Shown piece by piece: positions 15,137 through 23,031 of a stretch of 29,484 nt of DNA. The notes under the pieces are model-generated. The model saw nothing but the letters and a program-made list of their open reading frames with translations. It was not told the origin of the DNA and made no database searches. Source of the DNA: an uncultured Collinsella sp. Lineage in GTDB: Bacteria > Actinomycetota > Coriobacteriia > Coriobacteriales > Coriobacteriaceae. Position 1 is the first letter of the stretch. The number at the start of each line of letters is the position of its first letter. Both the position numbers and the translations under genes were made by a program. The DNA lies in the NCBI GenBank assembly GCA_900547345.1, contig URGG01000013.1:1-29484 (forward strand), read 5' to 3'.

Positions 15137-15875
15137 CGTCATCGACTACATGCCGGGCGATACGCTGCTGCATCGCCTGAACCCCGTCGTCAAACTGGGC
15201 CTCGCCGCCGCCATCATCGTCGCCATCTTCTTGTCCGACACCTACGTGGCGCTGCTGGGCTTTTTGGCACTCACCCTTGCGCTGGGTGCCTATGCCGGTG
15301 TCGTCGACCGTCTGTTCTCGCTGCTCAAGTTGCTGATTCCGCTCGCGCTTATCATGCTGGTGCTCCAGCTAGCCTTTATGCGCGATGGCAACGTGGTGTG
15401 GGGCTTTATCACCGACACGGGCCTCATCACGGGATCGAAGGCCTGTCTGCGCCTGCTGGGTGTGGCGTTACCACTCATCCTCATGCTCATGGTGACCAAG
15501 CTCAACGACCTTGCCAACGCCTGCGTCGAGGTGCTGCACGTGCCGTATCGCTATGCCTTCACCTTTACCACGGCGCTGCGCTTCGTGCCGGTGTTTGGTC
15601 AGGAGATGAACGCCATCATGGAAGCGCAGACCGCACGCGGCGTCGAGTACGACACCAAGAACCCCATCAAGAAGCTCAAGCTCATGCTGCCACTGTGCGT
15701 GCCACTGCTCATCTCGAGCGTGGGCAAGACCGATGCCACAGCCTTGGCGGCAGAACAGCGCGGCTTCTATCTGCGTACGCGCGCCAGCTCGTACAAGCGC
15801 TACCCCATCAAGGGCCTGGACATCGCCGTGCTCATCGTCAGCATCGCCCTCATCGCCATCGGCTTCCTGTTCTAG
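15129..15875 (+). CDS. ECF transporter transmembrane component EcfT
   Basis: The membrane scaffold that links the ECF ATPases to the S component, 248 residues. I start it at GTG 15129, which overlaps the ATPase stop by eight bases and has AAGGAG ten bases upstream; the frame extends further 5' but without a ribosome site. Several hydrophobic helices fill the first 115 residues. The coupling region is clear: TTALRFVPVFGQEMNAIMEA and then QTARG, where the Ala-Arg-Gly motif contacts the ATPases. A last helix (IAVLIVSIALIAIGFLF) ends the protein. The overlap suggests translational coupling with the ATPase gene. Confidence 0.9.
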   Translation: MVNVIDYMPGDTLLHRLNPVVKLGLAAAIIVAIFLSDTYVALLGFLALTLALGAYAGVVDRLFSLLKLLIPLALIMLVLQLAFMRDGNVVWGFITDTGLITGSKACLRLLGVALPLILMLMVTKLNDLANACVEVLHVPYRYAFTFTTALRFVPVFGQEMNAIMEAQTARGVEYDTKNPIKKLKLMLPLCVPLLISSVGKTDATALAAEQRGFYLRTRASSYKRYPIKGLDIAVLIVSIALIAIGFLF

Positions 15876-15904
15876 TTCACCACCGACATCAACCGCCCAA
15901 CGCA

Positions 15905-15941
15905 AAAGGCCTCGGCTCGCACCAAACGAGCCGAGGCCTTT
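15905..15941. terminator. bidirectional intrinsic terminator
   Basis: AAAGGCCTCGGCTCG and CGAGCCGAGGCCTTT form a 15-bp perfect stem with a 7-base loop. It lies 29 bases after the EcfT stop and faces the convergent racemase gene, so it can serve both strands. Confidence 0.9.
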
Positions 15942-15964
15942 ACTGTTTCACCAGATAAAACCTA

Positions 15965-15994
15965 CCAAAATAAACCTGTCCCTTTTTGGCAGGT
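15965..15994 (-). terminator. terminator of racemase/ligase transcript
   Basis: On the minus strand, ACCTGCC pairs with GGACAGGT (one bulge) around an A-rich loop and is followed by TTTATTTT. It begins seven bases past the racemase stop. Confidence 0.65.
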
Positions 15995-16000
15995 CGGAAG

Positions 16001-16747
16001 CTAGAGACGGTAGGGGGCGCCGCTGCGGATGATGGATTCGCGCACCAGGACATCCATGGCGTCGAGGGTGATCTCGGGCATCTCTCGGTACTTCTGCAGC
16101 ACCGATAGCTCGGTGCAGGCCAGAATGACGCGGTCGCAGCCGCTACGGGCGAACTCCCACATCACGCGGTCGAACTTATCCATATCGGGCTCACGTCCGG
16201 CCTTCACATCATCGTAGATAAGCGACATCACATCGTTCTGACGTTTCTCGCTGGGATAGACGACCTCAACACCCGCAGCCTTACATTCGCGGCCGTAGAC
16301 GCCCGCACCCACGGTTCCGTCGGTGCCCATGATGCCAATCTTGCGCACCGGCTCGGCCGGCATACTCAGGTTGGGGTCGAACTCGCACTCCCCCATCACC
16401 GCACCGGCCAGAGCATAGCGCACCGACTCACGCGGCATATGGATAATCGGCACCTTCGTAAACGACTGGATCTGGTCGTAGAAGTAGTGCGACGTGTTGC
16501 AGGGAATGGCAATGTGCGCACAGCCCAGCGACTCGAGTGCCTGGGCACACTCTTTCATGGTCGCCAGCAGCTTGGCATGCTCGCCGGTCTTAATGGCCAA
16601 CGTGCGGTCGGGCATGGTCGACTTGGAGAGCACCACCATGTCGATATGTTCCTGATCGCAGGCAGCAGCCGTATGACGCACCACCTGGTCGTAGTAATAC
16701 GACGTGGCCTCGGCGCCCATACCGCCGATAACTCCCAGCTTTTCCAT
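16001..16747 (-). CDS. aspartate/glutamate racemase family protein (probable Asp racemase)
   Basis: A cofactor-independent amino acid racemase of 248 residues. ATG 16747 follows AAGGAGG by five bases; the longer frame upstream is not supported. It opens EKLGVIGGMGAEAT, typical of aspartate racemases. The two catalytic cysteines are visible: IPCNTSHYF (C83) and ILACTELSVL (C211). It lies 84 bases downstream of an ATP-grasp ligase gene on the same strand. In Enterococcus faecium the same pairing (Racfm with Aslfm) makes D-aspartate and attaches it to the peptidoglycan stem. I infer the same role here. Glutamate as substrate cannot be excluded, since wall cross-bridges with D-Glu exist in related bacteria. 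Confidence 0.85.
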   Translation of the reverse strand: MEKLGVIGGMGAEATSYYYDQVVRHTAAACDQEHIDMVVLSKSTMPDRTLAIKTGEHAKLLATMKECAQALESLGCAHIAIPCNTSHYFYDQIQSFTKVPIIHMPRESVRYALAGAVMGECEFDPNLSMPAEPVRKIGIMGTDGTVGAGVYGRECKAAGVEVVYPSEKRQNDVMSLIYDDVKAGREPDMDKFDRVMWEFARSGCDRVILACTELSVLQKYREMPEITLDAMDVLVRESIIRSGAPYRL

Positions 16748-16831
16748 CGCCGCCTCCTTGGTGACGCTTGCGCAATTGCACGTATCATACCCGCGCCCGC
16801 CCGATGCAAACCGGACGGGCGCCGCGCTCAT

Positions 16832-18088
16832 CTACTTGTAATACGTCTTGAACAGCTTAAAGTGGCGCAGCTTGGTGTGCCACATGCGCAGCCAGCGGTT
16901 AAAGACAAAGTCGCCCTTCATAAACGAAGGGTCGGCGCCCTTGCCTTCCTTGTCCAGGCGATGCACCTTAGCGCGCAGCTCGGGATCCTTGACGTACTTG
17001 TCGACGACGCCCATGGGGACGACCATCCACAGGGCCTCGTCCTGAGCCGTCACAAACTCCGGCTCAAATGGACGGTTGAACACATACTCGTCCACCACAT
17101 ACTTGGCAACGTTAAAGCCACTGTTAGTGACGTAGTAGTTGCTGCGGCCCTGGCGCGTGTTGAAATCGAAGAACTTAAACGAGCCGTCGCGCTCGTCGTA
17201 CTTAACGTCAAAGTTGGAATAGCCCACAAAGTGAAGGTCCTCGAGCAACTTGCGCACGCCGCCCATGAGCTCGTCGTTGGGCTCGGTAATGATACAGGCG
17301 TGGTTGCCGACACCGTGGGGCTGATGCTCCTCGAGCAGCACATGGCCCAGGCACATCATGCGCACCTTGCCGTTGCGGTCGGAATAGCTGGTGAGCACGC
17401 GCATGTACTCGTCGTTGCCGGGCACGCGGTCCTGCAAGATCAGATCGTCGGTGTAGCCGCTGGCATACGAATCGCGAATGACCTGTTCCAGCTCGGCGCG
17501 GTCGGCAATCTCATAGGCCTTCTTCTGGCCCTCGAACTCGTGCTGCCACCACATGATGCCGTCAGAAGGCTTCAGAATCATCGGGTAGGGAAAATCGATC
17601 TGGTCGAGCACTTCGGCAGGCGCCTCACCCTGGGCATTGAGCATCGCCTTGGTAAAGGTAAACGTGTGCGGATAGGGCACGCCATGCTTCTCGCACAACT
17701 CGTAGAAGATCTCCTTCTTCTGGCACTGCTCGAGCATGCTGTAGGGCGCGTAGGGAGCGACGATGTTATCCGCCAGCTCATGAGCATCCTTGGCCTGAGC
17801 CACGAGGGCAACATAGTTGTCGCCACAGCCCACAAGGACAATCGTCTTATCGGCATGCGCCTGGGCAATGCCGTTGACGGTTTTGAGCATCACGGGCATG
17901 GTATCGATATCCACGTTGGGCGTGTAGTCGATAATCTGGCTGCGGTACGCGGGGCCCGTCTGATACTTGCCAAAGACCAGACTCTTGACCTGGTACTCCT
18001 CGTAGAAGGCGCGCGCCACCGAATAGGCGTTGATGTCGCCACCGAGCAGCACGGGAATGAACTCGCGCTCTGTAAATTGCAATGCCAT
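16832..18088 (-). CDS. ATP-grasp ligase, probable D-aspartate ligase for peptidoglycan
   Basis: An ATP-grasp carboxylate-amine ligase of 418 residues, close to the length I recall for E. faecium Aslfm. Visible parts are the N-terminal PVLLGGDINAYSVARAF, MILKPSDGIMWW in the ATP-grasp region, LILQDRVPGNDEYMRVL, and the metal-binding end KFFDFNTRQGRSNYY. By context with the racemase it would couple D-Asp (or D-Glu) to the side chain of the third stem-peptide residue in the cytoplasm, before flipping and cross-linking. ATG 18088 has GGAAG just upstream. No membrane segment is present. An ATP-grasp enzyme acting on another amino acid is the alternative. Confidence 0.8.
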   Translation of the reverse strand: MALQFTEREFIPVLLGGDINAYSVARAFYEEYQVKSLVFGKYQTGPAYRSQIIDYTPNVDIDTMPVMLKTVNGIAQAHADKTIVLVGCGDNYVALVAQAKDAHELADNIVAPYAPYSMLEQCQKKEIFYELCEKHGVPYPHTFTFTKAMLNAQGEAPAEVLDQIDFPYPMILKPSDGIMWWQHEFEGQKKAYEIADRAELEQVIRDSYASGYTDDLILQDRVPGNDEYMRVLTSYSDRNGKVRMMCLGHVLLEEHQPHGVGNHACIITEPNDELMGGVRKLLEDLHFVGYSNFDVKYDERDGSFKFFDFNTRQGRSNYYVTNSGFNVAKYVVDEYVFNRPFEPEFVTAQDEALWMVVPMGVVDKYVKDPELRAKVHRLDKEGKGADPSFMKGDFVFNRWLRMWHTKLRHFKLFKTYYK

Positions 18089-18209
18089 GGAAACTTCCTA
18101 TCATGAACTGCCCACACAACGGGCGGTCTTTGCGCAACTGAATTATTCTAGCGTGCCGAGCCGCCGGCGCCCAAAGCTCCACCGTATCTATGGCAATCGA
18201 CGCAATCGT

Positions 18210-18232
18210 CCAGCACGAAGGCCAGCACGAAG
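18210..18232. repeat. tandem 12-bp duplication
   Basis: CCAGCACGAAG occurs at 18210-18220 and again at 18222-18232 in the divergent region between the ligase and MOSC genes. It is probably a simple duplication; no function is apparent. Confidence 0.6.
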
Positions 18233-18242
18233 ACGGCGCTCA

Positions 18243-18301
18243 CCGTTGTATGACAACGGGCAATGAACCTACCATTGTTGTAGGATTCAACATGTTGCCC
18301 G
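18243..18301 (+). promoter_or_regulatory. overlapping hairpins in leader of MOSC gene
   Basis: CCGTTGT/ACAACGG (18243-18259) forms a 7-bp hairpin. CGGGCAA (18257-18263) pairs with TTGCCCG (18295-18301), enclosing CCTAC/GTAGG (18268-18272 with 18280-18284). The two outer structures share three bases and cannot both form fully. The same bases contain two similar dyads, GTTGTATGACAAC (18245-18257) and GTTGTAGGATTCAAC (18277-18291), so a double operator is an equally good reading. The element ends about ten bases before the Shine-Dalgarno. Confidence 0.45.
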
Positions 18302-18320
18302 CCCCGTCGAAAGGTGCACC

Positions 18321-18953
18321 GTGCCCCAGGCTCATCCGATCAACAACCCCATCATTGACGCCGCAAAGCGCGAACTTGCGGATCGTGCCCAGACGGCAGC
18401 TCCCCTACGCACCGCAAACGATGCTTACAACGGGCCTGTCCGCATCGTCTCAATCAACACGTCGGAGCACAAAGGCACGCGTAAGTCACCCGTCGCCGAC
18501 GGGCACGACACCGTCGTCGAGCAGTTTGGCCTCGCCTCCGATGCGCACGCCGGACATTGGCACCGTCAGGTCTCCTTTTTAGCTGCAGAGTCTATCCAGA
18601 CGGCGCAGGCGCGCGGGCTCGATGTGCACGAGGGCGACTTTGGCGAGAACTTCACCACCCAGGGTATCAACCTGCTCTCACTCCCCTTGGGCACGCAGCT
18701 CAAGCTCGGCAGCGAAGTACTCGTCGAAATCAGCCAGATCGGCAAAGTCTGCCATACCCGCTGTGCCATCTACTATCTCGCCGGCGACTGCATCTTTCCC
18801 CACGAGGGCGTTTTCGGCGTGGTACTAAAGGGCGGAGAGGTCCATACCGGCGACGAAATCCAGGTGGTCAAGCTCGGCGACGGCACTTGCTCGTTCACCC
18901 CCGCCGAGGCGCTCGAAGAGATTGAGCAGGCTCGCCAGGAGGGCACGCTGTAG
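18321..18953 (+). CDS. MOSC domain protein
   Basis: A stand-alone MOSC (molybdenum cofactor sulfurase C-terminal) domain protein of 210 residues. Such proteins bind or transfer the molybdenum cofactor or carry sulfur for it. The start is GTG 18321 with AAAGG seven bases upstream. The family pattern GDFGENFTTQGI and the conserved cysteine region QIGKVCHTRCAIYY are visible. KLGSEVLVEISQIGK before the cysteines is also typical. The first 40 residues are not conserved. No other molybdenum cofactor genes are nearby. It is divergent from the D-Asp ligase gene across a region with hairpins that may regulate it. Confidence 0.85.
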   Translation: MPQAHPINNPIIDAAKRELADRAQTAAPLRTANDAYNGPVRIVSINTSEHKGTRKSPVADGHDTVVEQFGLASDAHAGHWHRQVSFLAAESIQTAQARGLDVHEGDFGENFTTQGINLLSLPLGTQLKLGSEVLVEISQIGKVCHTRCAIYYLAGDCIFPHEGVFGVVLKGGEVHTGDEIQVVKLGDGTCSFTPAEALEEIEQARQEGTL

Positions 18954-19018
18954 TTGTAAAACCCCACGTTGAGATAGCTTTTACAGCCCAAAGTTCCTCT
19001 TAAACAGGCCCCCGTAAC

Positions 19019-19127
19019 GTTAAAGTTGAACTCTATGGTTTCTCAACAATTCATCATAACTGCAGGTCAAAGCCAAAGCCTCAAGTTCAACTTGACCCTT
19101 TGGAACCTTTAAGGTTCAAGTTGAGGT
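19019..19127. promoter_or_regulatory. cluster of AAGTTGA motifs and palindromes before wall hydrolase
   Basis: At least three copies of (C/A)AAGTTGA lie here: GTTAAAGTTGAAC (19019-19031), the palindrome TCAAGTTCAACTTGA (19081-19095), and GTTCAAGTTGAGG (19114-19126). A 15-base palindrome, GAACCTTTAAGGTTC (19103-19117), overlaps the last. This is the 234-base gap between the MOSC and wall hydrolase genes and looks like an operator array. No clear -10/-35 pair was found. Confidence 0.45.
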
Positions 19128-19187
19128 CGAAAGCAGTAGTAGAATACCGTTCGAACCATAACCTACGATTGATTGCAGAGGGACTGG

Positions 19188-20321
19188 ATGCAGCATTCGA
19201 ATCATCGCACCGCAGCGCTCATTGCGTCGAAGCCGGCTCGTATCATCACGAGCGCCGCGCTCGCCGTTGCGCTGACGGCCTCGCCGATGCTCTCCCCCGT
19301 TGCGGCGTATGCCGCCTCGCAGGCAACGCAGGACCAGCTTTCCGCAGCCCAGCAGAAGATCGAAGCCGCCACGAGCGCCTACAACGACGCCCGCACCAAA
19401 CTCGATGACCTGCAAAAGCAGATTGACTCCAATGAGGCAAGCATCGAGGAAATCGAGGCCAAGCTTCCCGAGCAGCAGGCCAAGGCAAGCTCTGCCATGC
19501 GCGATCTGTACAAGTATCAGAAGGGCACCAATCCCATCGTGAGCTTCCTGGTCAACGCGCAGAGCCTGGGTGAGTTCATCACGACCTGCAAATACACCAA
19601 CCAGATCACGAGCTCGAGCGTCGACGAGATCGAAGAGCTCAATAGCATGCAAACCGAACTCGAGCAGAACAAGGCCGAGCTCCAGCAGGCCAAGTCTCAG
19701 CTTGAGGCGGAGCAGAAAAACGCCGAGGATGCGCTGGCACAGGCCCAGCAGCTCCGCAGCGAGGCACAGGCAAAAGCCGAGCAGGAAAATGCCGCCGAGC
19801 TTGCCAAGCTTGAGGCCGATAAGGCCGCTGCCGCCGAGAAGCTCTCGGGCGAGGGCGTAAGCGGCAGCAATTCCAGCAGCCAGGCCACCAACACCAACAC
19901 CACCATCGACACCACGCCGAACAACTCGAACAGCGGCAACTCCGATTACGATTCGTTCATTAATGAGTGGACGAGCCGCATTGACAATTATCTCGCCGGC
20001 TCCCCCATGGCAGGCCAGGGGTATAACTTTGCCGTCGCCGCTTGGAATACCGGTGTCGACCCCCGTTGGTCCCCCGCCATCGCCTGCATCGAGAGCACCA
20101 AGGGTGCTTATTGCGCCAATTCTTACAACGCCTGGGGCTGGAGTGCGCGTGGCGGCGGTTGGCGCAGCTTTGGCAGCTGGAGCGAGGGCATCTCCGCTCA
20201 CGTTGCCTATCTGGGCGCCAACTACGGCTCCACCCTTACCCCGGCAGCGGCCAAAAAGTACTGCCCGCCCACGTGGCAGGACTGGTACAACAAAGTCGCC
20301 GCCCAGATGAACCGCATCTAA
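19188..20321 (+). CDS. secreted coiled-coil protein with lysozyme-like domain
   Basis: A probable exported peptidoglycan hydrolase of 377 residues. ATG 19188 follows AGAGGGA; a TTG 15 bases upstream also opens the frame. A signal peptide covers about the first 43 residues (ASKPARIITSAALAVALTAS, then YAAS). Residues 45-220 are a long coiled coil with Gln/Glu/Ala heptads, resembling the PcsB/CwlO regulatory domain. A Ser/Asn/Thr-rich linker leads to a C-terminal domain containing AIACIESTKGAYCANSYNAWGW, which fits a lysozyme/glucosaminidase-like fold with the Glu as candidate catalyst. It is probably exported and free or wall-associated; no LPxTG is present. The upstream motif cluster suggests specific regulation. 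Confidence 0.8.
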   Translation: MQHSNHRTAALIASKPARIITSAALAVALTASPMLSPVAAYAASQATQDQLSAAQQKIEAATSAYNDARTKLDDLQKQIDSNEASIEEIEAKLPEQQAKASSAMRDLYKYQKGTNPIVSFLVNAQSLGEFITTCKYTNQITSSSVDEIEELNSMQTELEQNKAELQQAKSQLEAEQKNAEDALAQAQQLRSEAQAKAEQENAAELAKLEADKAAAAEKLSGEGVSGSNSSSQATNTNTTIDTTPNNSNSGNSDYDSFINEWTSRIDNYLAGSPMAGQGYNFAVAAWNTGVDPRWSPAIACIESTKGAYCANSYNAWGWSARGGGWRSFGSWSEGISAHVAYLGANYGSTLTPAAAKKYCPPTWQDWYNKVAAQMNRI

Positions 20322-20331
20322 GTGCAACTGC

Positions 20332-20361
20332 AAAGGGCCCCAATGGGGCCCTTTTTCTTTT
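20332..20361 (+). terminator. intrinsic terminator after wall hydrolase
   Basis: AAAGGGCCCC and GGGGCCCTTT form a 10-bp perfect stem with a three-base loop, followed by TTCTTTT. Its symmetry lets it also end the convergent kinase transcript. Confidence 0.9.
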
Positions 20362-21776
20362 AGGTAGCGGAGGTATCGACAACGCCGGTCGCATTGGCAA
20401 CCGCGACTATGACGATCGTGCATAGGAGCAGCACACCCAATGCCTTGAGCCAGAGTTTCGCGAGTTTCTTGCCGCGATAGCTGTCGAGCAGTGCGAATCG
20501 TCGACGAAGACGGCGCTTATCGAGCAGCGCAAAATGCATAAGCACTATAAGGCCATCGACAAAGAAAAAATACTCGATTATGAGAAGCCACGTCGGGTAG
20601 CTTTGGTTTGCTCCGGTGGGGTGAAAGACGGCAAAGTGACTTCCGGCAAAGAACACAAGCAGCGAGAAGCAGACGAGCGTATTCCAAATGCGGCCCAGAG
20701 ACTCCGGAACGCGAGAGAGCAGGCCGCATGCAGCGGAGGCGGCAGGGCACTGCTCGGGCAGGGGGGGCGGCGGGGCCAGGAGGCCCTGCGGGGTTCTGGA
20801 GCCCTTGGGGCGTCAACACCGTCTCCGAGGCCGGAGTTCGGACAGGCGGCGCAGGAGGCCGCACGGGGCGACTCAGATCGTATGCCGCGCGCGTCGCCCG
20901 TCCCAACGCTTCCGCACTCGCAAAACGCTTGGCCGGGTCGAGCGCCATCGACATGCAGACGGCATCGGCAAGTGGAGTGGGAATGCCGCGCGCCTCGCAT
21001 TGCTCGCGCATGTCGAGCCCTGGCTTAGGGTCGACTCCCGTCAAGCAGAAGAACAACAGGGCGCCAAGTGCGTAGACGTCGCTTCGCACGCTCGTCTGCC
21101 CAAACCCATACTGCTCGGGCGGCGCATAGGGTCGCGTGCCAAACTTGACGGTGTCGGCATCGGCGCCATCGTGCCATACGCGCGCGATCCCCAGGTCGAT
21201 AATCACCAGCGATGAAAATGTCAGGCCGTCATTAGGCGTATAGTTGGCACCTGTCACGATGATATTCGACGGCTTGAGGTCGCGATGGATCTCCGGCGCC
21301 GACGTCTCCCCCGCCATTGCAAAACCGGCATGGAGCTCACCCACGGCATCGCATAGGGCAGGATACAATTCACGCGCATAATCGGGGGTGGCTCCCAGAC
21401 GGTCCACCAGCGCCCCGAGTGTCTCCCCTTCGATGTATTCCATAACCACGTTGAGCTCGTCGCCCACACGACGACAATCGACGATTCTGGGCAGGTGCTC
21501 AAAACGCCTGCCTGCCCGCTGAGCGGCAAATAGACGCTCGTATGCCCCTCCGATTTGAGCCGAAGCATCGATGCGTTTACGGACAAAGGGGCCGAGCGAA
21601 CCACCGCCGGTTCCTTCAAAGTACACGAGCTCGGTTGTTTCAACGGACGAGCGCTTAAGTATACGCTCCACGCGATAGCTGTCGTCGCAATCGAGCGACG
21701 CCAGGTGCTCGACAAGCGCTGCGGTCAGCTCGTCATCGGAATATGTTGGGGTCTGAGTATCCATAGCCTCCATCAT
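20360..21776 (-). CDS. membrane Ser/Thr protein kinase, frame broken at a C7 tract
   Basis: A Hanks-type kinase whose natural reading frame appears split. Residues 1 to about 330 hold the kinase: FVRKRI with the ATP-binding Lys (K68), HRDLKPSN (164-171), DLG in place of DFG (194-196) and APPEQY (218-223). A Pro-rich linker follows. At a run of seven C (plus-strand G7, 20761-20767) the frame continues to 20517 as non-protein-like sequence. One base over, the frame instead gives LPEQCPAASAACG, then three membrane helices starting near IWNTLVCFSLLVFF, and ends at TAA 20360. A six-C tract would restore one protein of about 470 residues. The start is uncertain between 21776 and 21764, neither with a well-spaced site. 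It follows an HTH gene and a lipoprotein gene on the same strand. Confidence 0.8.
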
Positions 21777-21862
21777 AGCGCAGGGCGCAAACGCCCCATG
21801 GCATCCGCGCCCCGTTCGTTTGCATCGTTGTTCGACAGCTCCGCCGGCTCAGATATCAGCCG

Positions 21863-22285
21863 CTAACTCACCGTCTCCTCGCCAAAGCGATACAGCTCCT
21901 CGTTGACCTTTTGGAGGCTGCACCCGCGATCGATACAAAAGATGATAATCGCATCGCGGCGGTCCTTGCAGTTAAGGACGCTTACCCCGGCAGCCGTCAG
22001 CGCACGGTTGGCCTCTTTGAGCGTCAGCGCCATCGCAAAGGCAATTTGCAGCACCTTATTGCGACTCGGATGACGTGCACCGGTAAAGATCTGATAGCCA
22101 AAGGTCTCATTGAGATCGGCCATACGAACCACGCGCGAGCGCTCCAAGCCCTTTTCCTGCAGTAGCTGCTTCAGGTAGTCCGAAAGCGACGGGGCGGCAA
22201 AGTCGTGCTCTTTGATATAGTCATCGATGTTTGGCGCGTCGAGAAGCTCATTGAGCAACTCCTCGGTCAGCTTTTTATCGGGCAT
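21863..22285 (-). CDS. HTH regulator-like protein next to Ser/Thr kinase
   Basis: A 140-residue protein with a probable helix-turn-helix in the middle: SLSDYLKQLLQEKGLERSRVVRMADLNETFGYQIFTGARHPSRNKVLQIAFAM in outline, of which I see the XRE-like spacing only. The rest is helical, and Cys114, Cys124 and Cys129 or thereabouts are present (NCKDRR, FCIDRGC). ATG 22285 has AGGTGA nine bases upstream. It sits 86 bases before the kinase gene and 39 bases after the lipoprotein gene, all on one strand. Similar small HTH proteins accompany kinases in other gut Gram-positives, by recollection. It could be a kinase substrate or a transcription factor. Confidence 0.65.
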   Translation of the reverse strand: MPDKKLTEELLNELLDAPNIDDYIKEHDFAAPSLSDYLKQLLQEKGLERSRVVRMADLNETFGYQIFTGARHPSRNKVLQIAFAMALTLKEANRALTAAGVSVLNCKDRRDAIIIFCIDRGCSLQKVNEELYRFGEETVS

Positions 22286-22324
22286 ACGACTTCACCTCCC
22301 ATACGGCGCAACGGTTGCGACATG

Positions 22325-22870
22325 CTAGGCCAACACCCAGCTTGCAGTGGCAGACTTATCAAACATGTTGGCAAAATACAGTGCCTTCTTGATATCGCCA
22401 TCAAAGTAGATATTGCCCGCCACAGAGCCACCAGCGGCAAGGGTACCAGACTGTAGCTCATCGGAGCCCTCGCTGTAGTAACCCTGATTCTGCTGAGCGC
22501 CGTTGGCGTCCTCGCCCTTCCAGTCGTAGATGTTGTAATCTGCGCCCTCATCGCCATTGTTGACGTACGTGACGTGAATGCCCGTCATGGTCGAACCGTC
22601 ATAATTTGTGAGGCCGGGCTGGACGGAATCGACAACGACGGAAAGACCGGCAGCCGTGGTCACCGTCGCACCAACCGCCAGGTCAGTCGTAGACTGCTCT
22701 TCCTTCTTCGCCTCTTCCTTCTTGTCGCCATCGCCAGCGTCCTCGGTGACGGTCGCCTTATCGCTACCACAACCGGTAAGAAGACCGGCAGTCCCCAAGG
22801 CGACGGTGGCGAATGCGCCCAGTGCAGCGCGACGGCTCAGCAGCACTTCGTTTTCAAGCTTTTTCATCAT
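22325..22870 (-). CDS. Tat-type lipoprotein, DUF4352-like
   Basis: An exported lipoprotein of 181 residues. The N-terminus has a twin-arginine style signal (LLSRRAALGAFATVALGTAG) ending in the lipobox LLTGC, so it is probably Tat-exported and lipid-anchored at Cys34. A Lys/Glu-rich spacer follows. The rest, with VVVDSVQPG, VTYVNNGDEGADYNIYDW and GTLAAGGSVAGNIYFD, resembles the beta-sandwich DUF4352 family. Two adjacent ATGs (22870, 22867) can serve; AGGAAGGA precedes both and is buried in a 14-bp hairpin. It heads a three-gene run with the HTH protein and the membrane Ser/Thr kinase, suggesting an envelope-sensing unit. The ligand is unknown. Confidence 0.75.
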   Translation of the reverse strand: MMKKLENEVLLSRRAALGAFATVALGTAGLLTGCGSDKATVTEDAGDGDKKEEAKKEEQSTTDLAVGATVTTAAGLSVVVDSVQPGLTNYDGSTMTGIHVTYVNNGDEGADYNIYDWKGEDANGAQQNQGYYSEGSDELQSGTLAAGGSVAGNIYFDGDIKKALYFANMFDKSATASWVLA

Positions 22871-22872
22871 GC

Positions 22873-22926
22873 ATCCTTCCTACGATCCGGCTACCGTGCC
22901 GGCACACAGCACATCGTAGGAAGGAT
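22873..22926 (-). promoter_or_regulatory. 14-bp hairpin hiding the lipoprotein Shine-Dalgarno
   Basis: ATCCTTCCTACGAT (22873-22886) and ATCGTAGGAAGGAT (22913-22926) are perfect inverted repeats 26 bases apart, with CCGGC/GCCGG able to form an inner stem. On the minus-strand transcript the ribosome-binding sequence AGGAAGGAT lies wholly in the 3' part of the stem, two bases before the first ATG. It is not followed by a T-run, so translational control or a DNA operator is likelier than termination. Confidence 0.7.
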
Positions 22927-23031
22927 TAAACTTGAATTCATTAGCTGAGAGCTAAGGCTGCGGTAAACGGCCAATGCAGTTATCCAAACGCCGAGTAAAC
23001 GCACTTTGCGCAACCGTCTGCTGGCAGTGCA

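Noticed and set aside
18243..18301. Moco riboswitch upstream of the MOSC gene
   Set aside because: The element is too short and lacks the multi-stem architecture and conserved words of the Moco class.
18190..18582. 130-residue ORF overlapping the MOSC gene start
   Set aside because: It is out of frame with the MOSC domain, covers the hairpin region and has no recognisable features.
20517..20760. C-terminal end of the kinase in its uninterrupted frame
   Set aside because: The sequence after the C7 tract is rich in Arg, Cys and Ser with no membrane helix, while the neighbouring frame gives coherent transmembrane segments and ends at the shared terminator.
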